DNA of 20,482 nucleotides from Clostridia bacterium (GTDB lineage: Bacteria > Bacillota > Clostridia > Christensenellales > CAG-1252). The stretch covers positions 1 to 20,482 of the forward strand of contig JAEDHM010000010.1 of assembly GCA_016296985.1 (NCBI GenBank). The letters run 5' to 3'. Under the pieces are notes generated by a model that saw only the letters and a program-made list of their open reading frames with translations, was not told where the DNA came from and did not search any database. This document shows, piece after piece, positions 12,412 through 19,285 of the stretch (positions are counted from its first letter, which is position 1; every line of letters starts with the position of its first letter). The position numbers were made by a program, and so were the translations under genes.

Positions 12412-13335
12412 CTACGCTTTTAAAGTAAACCCTCTCCAATCCTTTAAAGCAAGGCGATTTTCCACCCTAAGTCCTGCCTCTTGATAAGCGGAAATTACTT
12501 CCTCTTCCCTTGTTGCAATTATGCCTGACAGTATTAGAGTACCACCTTTTTTAAGCACCTTGTGAATGCTTTTTGACAACATAATTAGAATGTCGGCAGT
12601 GATGTTTGCAAAAACTAAATCGCTTTGAGGAGGATTGCCGTCGGCAAGAGATGCGCACTCGCAAACTGAGTTTTCAAAAACGCCGTTAAGACGTATATTT
12701 TCCTTCAAATTTTCAAGGGCGGTTGCATCTATGTCTGAAAAATAGCAATTTTTTGCCCCAAGTTTTAGGGCGGAAATACCCAAAATACCGCTACCGCAAC
12801 CAATGTCGGAAACTTGCAATCCCGTCACCTTTTCACGTTGTAAGAGAGAAAGACACATTTGTGTGCTTTCGTGCTCCCCTGTTCCAAAAGCCATACCGGG
12901 ATTGATTTTTATCACAGTGCCTTCTTCGGGGATTTTTTGCCAAATGGGGACTACGGTAATACCGTCAACCTTGATAGGCTGATAGAATTTTTTCCAAGAA
13001 TTAAACCAATCGTCGCCGTCTACTTCTTCAATAGAGATTTCTAAAGAACCCAAAGGAAATTGGAAATTTGCTTTCAAATTTTCAAGTCCTTGATTGAGTT
13101 GCTCTAGTGCATCTTGAAAATTTTCTTCATCGGTATATCCCGTTACCCTAACAACGTTTGATGCGGTAAAAACCGATTCGTCAATATAATCCCAAATGAT
13201 TTCGCCTTTGTAAAGTTCTTTTAAATCGTTAGCGTCGATTATGCTTACGCCCTGTCCGCATATACCGAAGAAAAGGTCGGAAACAAGTTCCGCCCCTTCG
13301 GTTGTTGTACTTACCGTTATGGCTTTGTATTTCAT
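12412..13335 (-). CDS. prmA: Ribosomal protein L11 methyltransferase
   Basis: A 307-residue class I methyltransferase that trimethylates amino groups of ribosomal protein uL11. An N-terminal substrate-recognition domain (about 1-100) precedes the catalytic domain. NPGMAFGTGEHEST (145-158) is the PrmA signature, with Asn for the more usual Asp; VSDIGCGSGILGISA (175-189) is the S-adenosylmethionine motif I, SDIDATAL (200-207) motif II, and FANITADIL (242-250) the N-I/P-type motif IV. The ATG overlaps the dnaJ stop by four bases (ATGA), with no clear Shine-Dalgarno sequence, so it is probably translated by coupling to dnaJ. Confidence 0.96.
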   Translation of the reverse strand: MKYKAITVSTTTEGAELVSDLFFGICGQGVSIIDANDLKELYKGEIIWDYIDESVFTASNVVRVTGYTDEENFQDALEQLNQGLENLKANFQFPLGSLEISIEEVDGDDWFNSWKKFYQPIKVDGITVVPIWQKIPEEGTVIKINPGMAFGTGEHESTQMCLSLLQREKVTGLQVSDIGCGSGILGISALKLGAKNCYFSDIDATALENLKENIRLNGVFENSVCECASLADGNPPQSDLVFANITADILIMLSKSIHKVLKKGGTLILSGIIATREEEVISAYQEAGLRVENRLALKDWRGFTLKA

Positions 13336-14486
13336 TTTCCGGTGTACTCCTTAAATTTTCTTTGTTTTTCGTCTTGAGAGGGTGATAGCGAGGACTCAAA
13401 CCTTTCAAGTTGAGCCTTTTGATCACGACTTAGACGAGAAGGCACTTGAACGATTACGGTAAAATAAATATCGCCGTATCCATCCTTGTTGAGCATCTTG
13501 ACACCCTTTCCCTTTATCTTAAACATTGTACCCGACTGAGTGCATTCGGGGATTTTGAAGGATATGGGATCAGTCAAGGTAGGTACCCAAATTTCTCCGC
13601 CCAAGGCTGCTGTAACAAAACTGATAGGTACGTCGAAATAAAGGTCGAAGTTGTTTTTTCTTACGAACAAGGGGTGATTTTTGACGTTTACCATAATAAC
13701 GAGGTCACCGTTGGGACCACCGTTTTTACCGCACTCACCTTCTCCCCTGTAAGTCATAATTTGCCCGTGGTTTATACCTGCGGGAATACGTTTTTTGACA
13801 ACGCGTACCTTTCGAATTTCACCTTTACCACCGCAAACTTTACAAGTATCGGTGATGATTTTGCCTTTGCCACGACAATCGGGACAAGAAACTTCTTGTA
13901 CGATAGATCCGAACATTGTGTTTTGACTCATACGGACTATGCCTCGGCCACCGCATCTTCCGCAAGTTTTGTATGCGGTACCGCCCTTTGCGCCCGTACC
14001 GCGACAGTCGGGACATCCTTCAGATCGGTTGATTTTTATCTCTTGTTCGCAACCGAAGCATGCGTCTTTAAATTCAAGCGTAACCGACTGAGTGATATCT
14101 TGCCCTTTACGAGGAGCGGAAGCGTTGCTACGAGAAGTGCCACCGCCAAAACCACTGAAAATCGAACTGAGGATATCGTCAAAACCGCCGAATCCTCCGC
14201 TAAAACCTCCGAAACCACCACCTGAGGATCCGCCTTGGAACGCAGGGCCGTCTTCACTGCCGTACTTGTCGTACATGGCGCGTTTTTGAGGATCGGATAA
14301 AACTTGATAAGCGTGATTTATTTTTTTGAACTGTTCTTCGGCTTTCCTTTTCTCTTCTTCCGAAGCGGTAGAGTAAAGGTCGGGGTGGTACTTTTTAGCC
14401 ATCCTTCTGTAGGCCGATTTTATCTCTTCATCTGTTGCCGACCTTTCTATGCCTAATATTTTATAGTAATCAAAATCTGCTGCCAC
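13332..14486 (-). CDS. dnaJ: Chaperone DnaJ (Hsp40), GTG start
   Basis: A 384-residue class A J-protein. The J domain (about 5-75) has HPD at 34-36, which stimulates DnaK ATPase activity. A Gly/Phe-rich linker (about 84-116) follows, then the zinc domain with four CxxCxGxG repeats starting at C158, C175, C201 and C215, and two beta-sandwich peptide-binding domains. All key parts are present. The start codon is GTG at 14486, with AAGGAG (14500-14495) 8 bases upstream; every other complete gene here has an in-frame ATG start. It follows dnaK by 65 bases containing a hairpin, so DnaJ is probably made at a lower level than DnaK. Confidence 0.97.
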   Translation of the reverse strand: MAADFDYYKILGIERSATDEEIKSAYRRMAKKYHPDLYSTASEEEKRKAEEQFKKINHAYQVLSDPQKRAMYDKYGSEDGPAFQGGSSGGGFGGFSGGFGGFDDILSSIFSGFGGGTSRSNASAPRKGQDITQSVTLEFKDACFGCEQEIKINRSEGCPDCRGTGAKGGTAYKTCGRCGGRGIVRMSQNTMFGSIVQEVSCPDCRGKGKIITDTCKVCGGKGEIRKVRVVKKRIPAGINHGQIMTYRGEGECGKNGGPNGDLVIMVNVKNHPLFVRKNNFDLYFDVPISFVTAALGGEIWVPTLTDPISFKIPECTQSGTMFKIKGKGVKMLNKDGYGDIYFTVIVQVPSRLSRDQKAQLERFESSLSPSQDEKQRKFKEYTGK

Positions 14487-14508
14487 AGGTCTTACTCCTT
14501 TATAAGGA

Positions 14509-14534
14509 TACGCAAGACAAAACTGCCTTGCGTA
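14509..14534 (-). other. Hairpin between dnaK and dnaJ
   Basis: On the minus strand TACGCAAG (14534-14527) pairs perfectly with CTTGCGTA (14516-14509), with a 10-base loop that may close one base pair further. No T tract follows, so it is not a standard terminator. It lies between the dnaK stop and the dnaJ ribosome binding site and could be an mRNA processing or stability element. Confidence 0.6.
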
Positions 14535-14551
14535 AAAGCCTTTAGTTTATA

Positions 14552-16339
14552 TTATTGAATGTCGGGATTGTCTCCGCCGTTTCCGTCGTTGGGATTTCCA
14601 CCGCTCTTTTGATAGAGGTTTGTGAAAATGGGATTTGCTACTTGAGACAACTTGTCGATTGCTTTTTTGATTTGGTCGAGGTCTTCGGTGTTCAACTCTT
14701 CCCTGCAAGTCTTCACTGCATCGTTTAAGGTGTTCTTTTCATCCTCGGTCAACTTGTCTCCGCTTTCGGATACAGTCTTTTCGATGGTGTAAATCAATTG
14801 CTCGCCGGTGTTTTTAGTCTCGAAAACTTCTTTACGTTTCTTGTCTTCTTCCGCATACTTTTCAGCTTCTTTGATTGCTGCGTCGATATCAGATTCGGTA
14901 AGGTTAGAAGATGCGGTAATAGTTACGCTTTGTTCTTTGCTTGTGCCCAAATCCTTTGCACGAACGCTTACGATACCGTTGGCGTCAATGTCGAAGGTGA
15001 CTTCGATTTGAGGTACGCCACGAGGAGCAGGAGGAATTCCGTCCAAGATAAATCTTCCCAAGGTCTTGTTGCCCGATGCCATTTGTCTTTCACCTTGCAA
15101 TACGTGAATATCAACTGCAGGTTGGTTGTCGGAAGCGGTTGAGAATACTTGAGATTTGCTTGTGGGGATTGTGGTATTTCTTTCAATCAACTTGGTGAAG
15201 ATACCGCCCATTGTTTCGATACCCAAGGACAAAGGAGTAACGTCAAGCAACAATACGTCTTTTACGTCGCCACCCAATACGCCTGCTTGGATTGCTGCGC
15301 CGATTGCAACGCATTCGTCGGGGTTGATTCCCTTGTAAGGTTCTTTTTTGGTAACCTTTCTTACAGCATCAACAACTGCGGGGATACGAGTAGAGCCACC
15401 AACCAAGATAACCTTTGCGATATCGTCGAAACTTAAACCAGCGTCTTTCAATGCTTGTCTTGTAGGCTCCATGGTTTTTTCAACCAAATCGGCGGTCAAT
15501 TGATCAAACTTAGCCTTGGTGATTTGCATATCAAGGTGTTTAGGACCGGTTGCATTTGCGGTGATAAAGGGAAGGTTGACAGAAGTTTGAGTTACGCCGG
15601 AAAGTTCGATCTTTGCCTTTTCAGCGGCTTCTCTAATTCTTTGCATTGCAGAACGATCGGAGGATAAATCAATTCCTTCCTTGTTCATAAACTCTTTTAC
15701 AATATAGTCGGCAAGACGAGCGTCGAAGTCGTCGCCACCGAGTCTGGTATTTCCGTTTGTTGCCAAAACTTCAAATACGCCGTCACCGATTTCGAGGATA
15801 GATACGTCGAAGGTACCGCCACCCAAGTCGTAAATCAAAACCTTTTGGTTTTTGTTTTCGGCCTTGTCCAAACCGTAAGCAAGGGCTGCTGCGGTAGGCT
15901 CGTTGATGATACGCAAAACTTCGAGTCCTGCGATTTTGCCTGCGTCTTTTGTTGCTTGTCTTTGACTGTCGGAGAAGTATGCGGGAACGGTGATAACCGC
16001 TTGAGTAACCTTTTGTCCCAAATAACTTTCAGCATCAGCCTTCAATTTTCCCAAAATCATTGCGGAAATTTCTTGGGGGGAATATTTTTTATCGTCAATA
16101 GACACGGTATAACTTGTGCCCATTTCTCTTTTGATAGAAGAAATTGTCTTATCAGGGTTGGTAACTGCTTGTCTTTTTGCAAGTTGTCCTACCATTCTTT
16201 CGCCGTCTTTTCCGAAAGCAACAACCGAAGGGGTTGTTCTTCCGCCTTCAACGTTGGCGATAACCACTGCCTCGCCACCTTCCATAACTGCGACACAACT
16301 GTTTGTTGTTCCTAAGTCAATACCTATAATCTTGCTCAT
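14552..16339 (-). CDS. dnaK: Chaperone DnaK (Hsp70)
   Basis: A 595-residue Hsp70. The ATPase domain (about 1-360) starts MSKIIGIDLGTTNS and includes the phosphate loop YDLGGGTFD and the adenosine motif VGGSTRIPAVV. The hydrophobic linker DVLLLDVTPLSLG leads to the beta-sandwich substrate domain and helical lid, ending in a Gly/Asn-rich tail. The shorter N-terminal lobe matches Gram-positive DnaK. Two consecutive ATGs occur (16342 and 16339). The ribosome binding site AAAGGAG (16352-16346) is 3 bases from the first and 6 from the second, so the second is preferred; the first would add one Met. It works with DnaJ and GrpE from the same operon. Confidence 0.97.
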   Translation of the reverse strand: MSKIIGIDLGTTNSCVAVMEGGEAVVIANVEGGRTTPSVVAFGKDGERMVGQLAKRQAVTNPDKTISSIKREMGTSYTVSIDDKKYSPQEISAMILGKLKADAESYLGQKVTQAVITVPAYFSDSQRQATKDAGKIAGLEVLRIINEPTAAALAYGLDKAENKNQKVLIYDLGGGTFDVSILEIGDGVFEVLATNGNTRLGGDDFDARLADYIVKEFMNKEGIDLSSDRSAMQRIREAAEKAKIELSGVTQTSVNLPFITANATGPKHLDMQITKAKFDQLTADLVEKTMEPTRQALKDAGLSFDDIAKVILVGGSTRIPAVVDAVRKVTKKEPYKGINPDECVAIGAAIQAGVLGGDVKDVLLLDVTPLSLGIETMGGIFTKLIERNTTIPTSKSQVFSTASDNQPAVDIHVLQGERQMASGNKTLGRFILDGIPPAPRGVPQIEVTFDIDANGIVSVRAKDLGTSKEQSVTITASSNLTESDIDAAIKEAEKYAEEDKKRKEVFETKNTGEQLIYTIEKTVSESGDKLTEDEKNTLNDAVKTCREELNTEDLDQIKKAIDKLSQVANPIFTNLYQKSGGNPNDGNGGDNPDIQ

Positions 16340-16345
16340 CATTTA

Positions 16346-16352
16346 CTCCTTT
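16346..16352 (-). promoter_or_regulatory. dnaK ribosome binding site (decides between two ATGs)
   Basis: AAAGGAG on the minus strand. The 6-base spacing to ATG 16339 is normal, whereas the 3-base spacing to ATG 16342 is too short, so the protein most likely starts MSKIIG. Confidence 0.75.
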
Positions 16353-16378
16353 ATTAGATTAACTAATTTGATTTTTAA

Positions 16379-16927
16379 TTATTCTGCAACTTTTACCATT
16401 GCATATCTTAAAACCCTGTCCTTGAAACGGTAGCCTTTTTGTAATACTTCAATTACCTTACCACTGTTTTCCGGATCGGATTCTCTCATTACTGCATAAT
16501 GTTCTTTGGGATTAAATTCAACGCCGATTGCTTGAATTTCTTCAACACCCAAAACTTCTAACCCTTTTTCAAACTGCTTTTTGATCAACTGAATTCCCGA
16601 AAGAGCGGATTCCTCTTTTACAACGCTTAAAGCGCGGTCGATGCTGTCCATAGCGGGAAGTATGCTTTCAAGAGCAAAGGCGATTCCGTTTTGTCTTTCT
16701 TTTGCCGAGGTTTCTGCGTTGCGCTTTCTGTAATTGTCAAAGTCGGCGTACAATCTTAAATAGTCCTTTTTTGCAGTTTCTACAGCCTCTTCAAGTTTTG
16801 CGATTTTATCTTCAGCGGTTTCTTCTTTTATCTCTTCGCTTATTTCCACTTGTTCTTCCTTTACTTCATCGACTTCGACGGTGGCTTCTTCTTCCAAAAC
16901 TTCGGTTGTTTTTTCTTCCTTAGCCAT
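16379..16927 (-). CDS. grpE: Nucleotide exchange factor GrpE
   Basis: A 182-residue protein starting MAKEEKTTEVLEEEAT. An acidic, disordered N-terminus (about 1-45) precedes a long coiled coil (about 45-100, KIAKLEEAVETAKKDYLRLY, then DFDNYRKRN, the family hallmark), and a C-terminal beta domain that inserts into the DnaK ATPase cleft to release ADP. HYAVMRES and VLQKGY are conserved C-terminal segments. AAGGAGG (16940-16934) lies 6 bases before this ATG; an upstream in-frame ATG at 16954 lies inside hrcA without such a site and is rejected. One base separates the hrcA stop from this start, so translation is probably coupled. Confidence 0.96.
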   Translation of the reverse strand: MAKEEKTTEVLEEEATVEVDEVKEEQVEISEEIKEETAEDKIAKLEEAVETAKKDYLRLYADFDNYRKRNAETSAKERQNGIAFALESILPAMDSIDRALSVVKEESALSGIQLIKKQFEKGLEVLGVEEIQAIGVEFNPKEHYAVMRESDPENSGKVIEVLQKGYRFKDRVLRYAMVKVAE

Positions 16928-16928
16928 T

Positions 16929-17960
16929 CTAGTCCTCCTTTTTATCGTTATCAATTGATTTTATTGCCTCATCCAAGTGTTTTAACACTTGAATAACTTT
17001 ATTATAGTCCATTCTTTCAGGACCGATAACCCCGGCGTGCACCTCTTTTTCAGTACCAATTTTGTATCTTGCGCTGATTATGGAGCAATTGTCAATTCCG
17101 TCTTCATCCTTTCCTATTCTTACGGAAATTTCAACTTCACCGTCATTGGTCATAATCTCGGTAAGTTGCGTTTTGCTGTCGATAACCTGCAAAACGTTTT
17201 TGGCGTTGTCCGTTTCTGCATATTCGGGATGTTCGAGAAGTTTTGCGGTGCCGTGAACGTAAACGTCGGCGCTACTTTGGGAAAACCTTTCAATAACTTC
17301 GATTATGTCGTTTAGGATCCCCTTGAATTCGGACAATTCGGCGTCAAGGTTGTCTCGGCTTGCCTTGATTTGGTCAATGGTTTTGCCTGCAAATATATTG
17401 TTTAGCATTGTGCAAGCCGCATCTAAATATCCACTTCCCATACCCTTTGGCAACTCAATTACGTTGTCCTTAATCAATCCGCTGTCGGTTACGATTACCA
17501 CAAGGGCGGAATCGTCGCCTAGGTCAACAAGCTTGATTCCTTTTACGATTACGTCGCAAATGTTTTTTACTACGATAACCGAAGTGTAGTTTGTAACGTC
17601 GCTTATGATATGCGCGGTGGTGCGGACTACGTCTTCAACTGCGCCCATCTTGTTGTCAAAATAACTGCGGATATCAGCGATTGAGCCAACGCTTTTGTCG
17701 GCAACTGCCGGCAAGGTTTCAACGTACAAGCGATAAGCTTTGCTTGAAGGCACACGACCTGCGGAAACGTGAGGTTGGGAAAGATATCCCATGTCTTCAA
17801 GAGTGGACAACTCGGCGCGGATTGTTGCAGAAGAAATATCACCGTCCGTCCACATAGCCTTTATGTCCCCCGAAGATACGGGTTGAGCCGTGGCGATATA
17901 CCTTGCAACAAGCAAAGTCAATATTTTCTTTTTTCTTGCGGACAATGGTTTTTCCTTCAT
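16929..17960 (-). CDS. hrcA: Heat-inducible transcription repressor HrcA
   Basis: A 343-residue repressor that binds CIRCE and is kept active by the GroEL chaperonin in Firmicutes. A winged helix-turn-helix domain (about 1-80) has PVSSGDIK and the recognition-helix stretch ISSATIRAELSTLEDMGYLSQP, followed by the HVSAGRVPSSKAYRLYV wing/linker. A GAF-like domain and dimerisation insert fill the rest. The start at 17960 (MKEKPLSARKKKIL) is chosen over the in-frame ATG at 18017. The later site has GGGGAG (17975-17970) 9 bases upstream and gives 343 residues, the same length as Bacillus HrcA; the earlier ATG lies inside CIRCE, and its 19 extra residues are not family-like. Expression should be autoregulated through CIRCE. 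Confidence 0.95.
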   Translation of the reverse strand: MKEKPLSARKKKILTLLVARYIATAQPVSSGDIKAMWTDGDISSATIRAELSTLEDMGYLSQPHVSAGRVPSSKAYRLYVETLPAVADKSVGSIADIRSYFDNKMGAVEDVVRTTAHIISDVTNYTSVIVVKNICDVIVKGIKLVDLGDDSALVVIVTDSGLIKDNVIELPKGMGSGYLDAACTMLNNIFAGKTIDQIKASRDNLDAELSEFKGILNDIIEVIERFSQSSADVYVHGTAKLLEHPEYAETDNAKNVLQVIDSKTQLTEIMTNDGEVEISVRIGKDEDGIDNCSIISARYKIGTEKEVHAGVIGPERMDYNKVIQVLKHLDEAIKSIDNDKKED

Positions 17961-17969
17961 TGGCACTCG

Positions 17970-17975
17970 CTCCCC
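17970..17975 (-). promoter_or_regulatory. hrcA ribosome binding site
   Basis: GGGGAG on the minus strand, 9 bases before ATG 17960. It supports the shorter HrcA. The bases between it and the start read GAGTGCCAATG, which resembles a CIRCE half-site running into the start codon. Confidence 0.7.
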
Positions 17976-18006
17976 ATAGTTTGTTGGCAGTTGAATTTTC
18001 GTGTTG

Positions 18007-18033
18007 TTAGCACTCATTATTCTTGACTGCTAA
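18007..18033. promoter_or_regulatory. CIRCE operator (HrcA binding site)
   Basis: On the plus strand TTAGCACTC (18007-18015), nine bases, then GACTGCTAA (18025-18033). The consensus is TTAGCACTC-N9-GAGTGCTAA, so the match is exact but for one base (C at 18027). It begins at the predicted transcription start of hrcA, where bound HrcA would block the promoter. Confidence 0.95.
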
Positions 18034-18037
18034 AATT

Positions 18038-18066
18038 ATTATATTCAAGGACCCGAGAAATGTCAA
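18038..18066 (-). promoter_or_regulatory. Heat-shock operon promoter (hrcA-grpE-dnaK-dnaJ...)
   Basis: On the minus strand TTGACA (18066-18061), 17 bases, TATAAT (18043-18038): a perfect consensus sigma-A promoter at the optimal spacing. The predicted start is near 18031, giving a leader of about 70 bases containing CIRCE. Such a strong promoter under a repressor is typical of CIRCE regulation. Confidence 0.92.
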
Positions 18067-18070
18067 TAGA

Positions 18071-18110
18071 AATTTTGAATTTTTTTGAATCTTTTTGAAT
18101 TTTTTTTAAT
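18071..18110. repeat. Four 10-bp phased A/T-tract repeats upstream of the hrcA promoter
   Basis: Read on the plus strand the four consecutive units are aattttgaat, ttttttgaat, ctttttgaat and tttttttaat. On the minus (transcribed) strand each is ATT(C/A)-AAAA-rich, repeating every 10 bases. The array ends 4 bases before the -35 hexamer. Phased A-tracts curve DNA, and A-rich sequence at this site acts as an UP element for RNA polymerase. Confidence 0.8.
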
Positions 18111-18169
18111 ATTAAATCAGTCAAATTGACGATAAAATTCCTACACGCGCATAAGCACACATGGGCGTA

Positions 18170-19285
18170 TCAAATAAAATATTGAATTATAGAGTTTAAA
18201 ACGTAGAAATATTGAGGTAATACGCTTATACTGTCCTCGGTAATTTTGAGATAATTTTTCCCATAATTTAAAGCGGTTTCGTATTCTTTATGAAAATCGC
18301 AATTAAAATCTTCATTAAATCTTTTGACGTCAATCCCCCTACTAAGGCGAAGTCCCAGCATAATTCTTTCTTCCTTTTGCTCGTTGACTGTCAATTTTGT
18401 GTGATAGGATTGAGTGGATTGCCCAAGCAATACCCTTTGGGTATATTTTTCCTTATCGCAAATATTTGAGGTACGACGCCCGTTGAAATATTGGTGCGCG
18501 GATGCGCCTATTCCCAAATATTCTGTACAATTCCAATAGGATAGATTATGCAAACTTTCCTTTCCTTCTTTTGCAAAATTGCTTATTTCGTATCTTGAAA
18601 AACCATGACTTGTGAGATAGTCGCATACTGCATCGTATTGCTCAACCGTATCATCTTCGCTAGGGAGATTCACTTTATCTTCTTTTACTTCGTGATAAAG
18701 TTTTGTGCCCTTTTCAACTTGCAAAGAATAGCAAGAAAGGTGGGAAATTCCCGTTGACAAAAGCTCTTTTGCAGTTGTCAAAGCCCTATCTTTTGTGCTT
18801 TTAGGTAACCCCACGATCATATCCGCATTTACGCTGAAATCACGAGATAGCCTTTCTAAAGTAGTCAAAGCTTGATCTCTATCGTGAATACGTCCTATTG
18901 CTTTTAAGGTATCATCAAAAGTAGATTGAACGCCCAAACTGACACGGTTTATTCCACTTTTTATATATTCTTCTTGTTTAATAATCGAAAATGATTCGGG
19001 ATTGCCCTCGATTGTAAATTCTTTAATATCGACGTTGAAATTATTTTTAATAACCTCGCTTAGACGTAAAACCGCGCCGTCAGGTAAGGTTGTGGGAGTA
19101 CCGCCACCAATATACACTGTGTTTACACAGTGATTTTTGCAATGCTTGGATTTTTTGACCAACTCAACTTCGAGGGCTTTTATATAAGAAAAAACATCAG
19201 AATAGTTACAATCTGATGTGAAATGACAATACTTGCATTTACTTTTACAAAATGGAACGTGGATATATACGGATAACGGTTTCAT
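18170..19285 (-). CDS. hemW: Heme chaperone HemW (radical SAM)
   Basis: A 371-residue member of the HemN/HemW family. C13-x3-C17-x2-C20 (FCKSKCKYCHF) binds the 4Fe-4S cluster; the residue pattern after the third Cys lacks the extra Cys of true HemN coproporphyrinogen dehydrogenase, so HemW, which binds heme and passes it to target proteins, is the better call. IGGGTPT, GVQS and GIGASAH segments and a C-terminal HemW domain (LGLRLSRGIDVKRF) are present. Its ATG (19285) overlaps the lepA stop by one base (TGATG), with AAAGGA just before; an in-frame TTG one codon earlier is ignored. The order lepA-hemW-hrcA is the same as in Bacillus. No clear terminator follows, so reading through into hrcA is possible. 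Confidence 0.93.
   Translation of the reverse strand: MKPLSVYIHVPFCKSKCKYCHFTSDCNYSDVFSYIKALEVELVKKSKHCKNHCVNTVYIGGGTPTTLPDGAVLRLSEVIKNNFNVDIKEFTIEGNPESFSIIKQEEYIKSGINRVSLGVQSTFDDTLKAIGRIHDRDQALTTLERLSRDFSVNADMIVGLPKSTKDRALTTAKELLSTGISHLSCYSLQVEKGTKLYHEVKEDKVNLPSEDDTVEQYDAVCDYLTSHGFSRYEISNFAKEGKESLHNLSYWNCTEYLGIGASAHQYFNGRRTSNICDKEKYTQRVLLGQSTQSYHTKLTVNEQKEERIMLGLRLSRGIDVKRFNEDFNCDFHKEYETALNYGKNYLKITEDSISVLPQYFYVLNSIIQYFI

Noticed and set aside
13446..14225. 259-residue plus-strand ORF opposite dnaJ
   Set aside because: Composition mirrors DnaJ codons, there is no family resemblance, promoter or ribosome binding site; it is an antisense shadow. The same applies to ORFs opposite dnaK, hrcA and rsmE.
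16928..16954. Longer GrpE starting at ATG 16954
   Set aside because: It would overlap hrcA and lacks a ribosome binding site, while ATG 16927 has AAGGAGG at ideal spacing.
17960..18017. Longer HrcA starting at ATG 18017
   Set aside because: The ATG lies inside CIRCE close to the predicted transcript start; ATG 17960 has a ribosome binding site and gives the family length.
18124..18160. Terminator after hemW
   Set aside because: The only pairing (GTGTGC-TTAT-GCGCGT on the minus strand) relies on G-U pairs and is not followed by a T tract; it is not supportable as a terminator.
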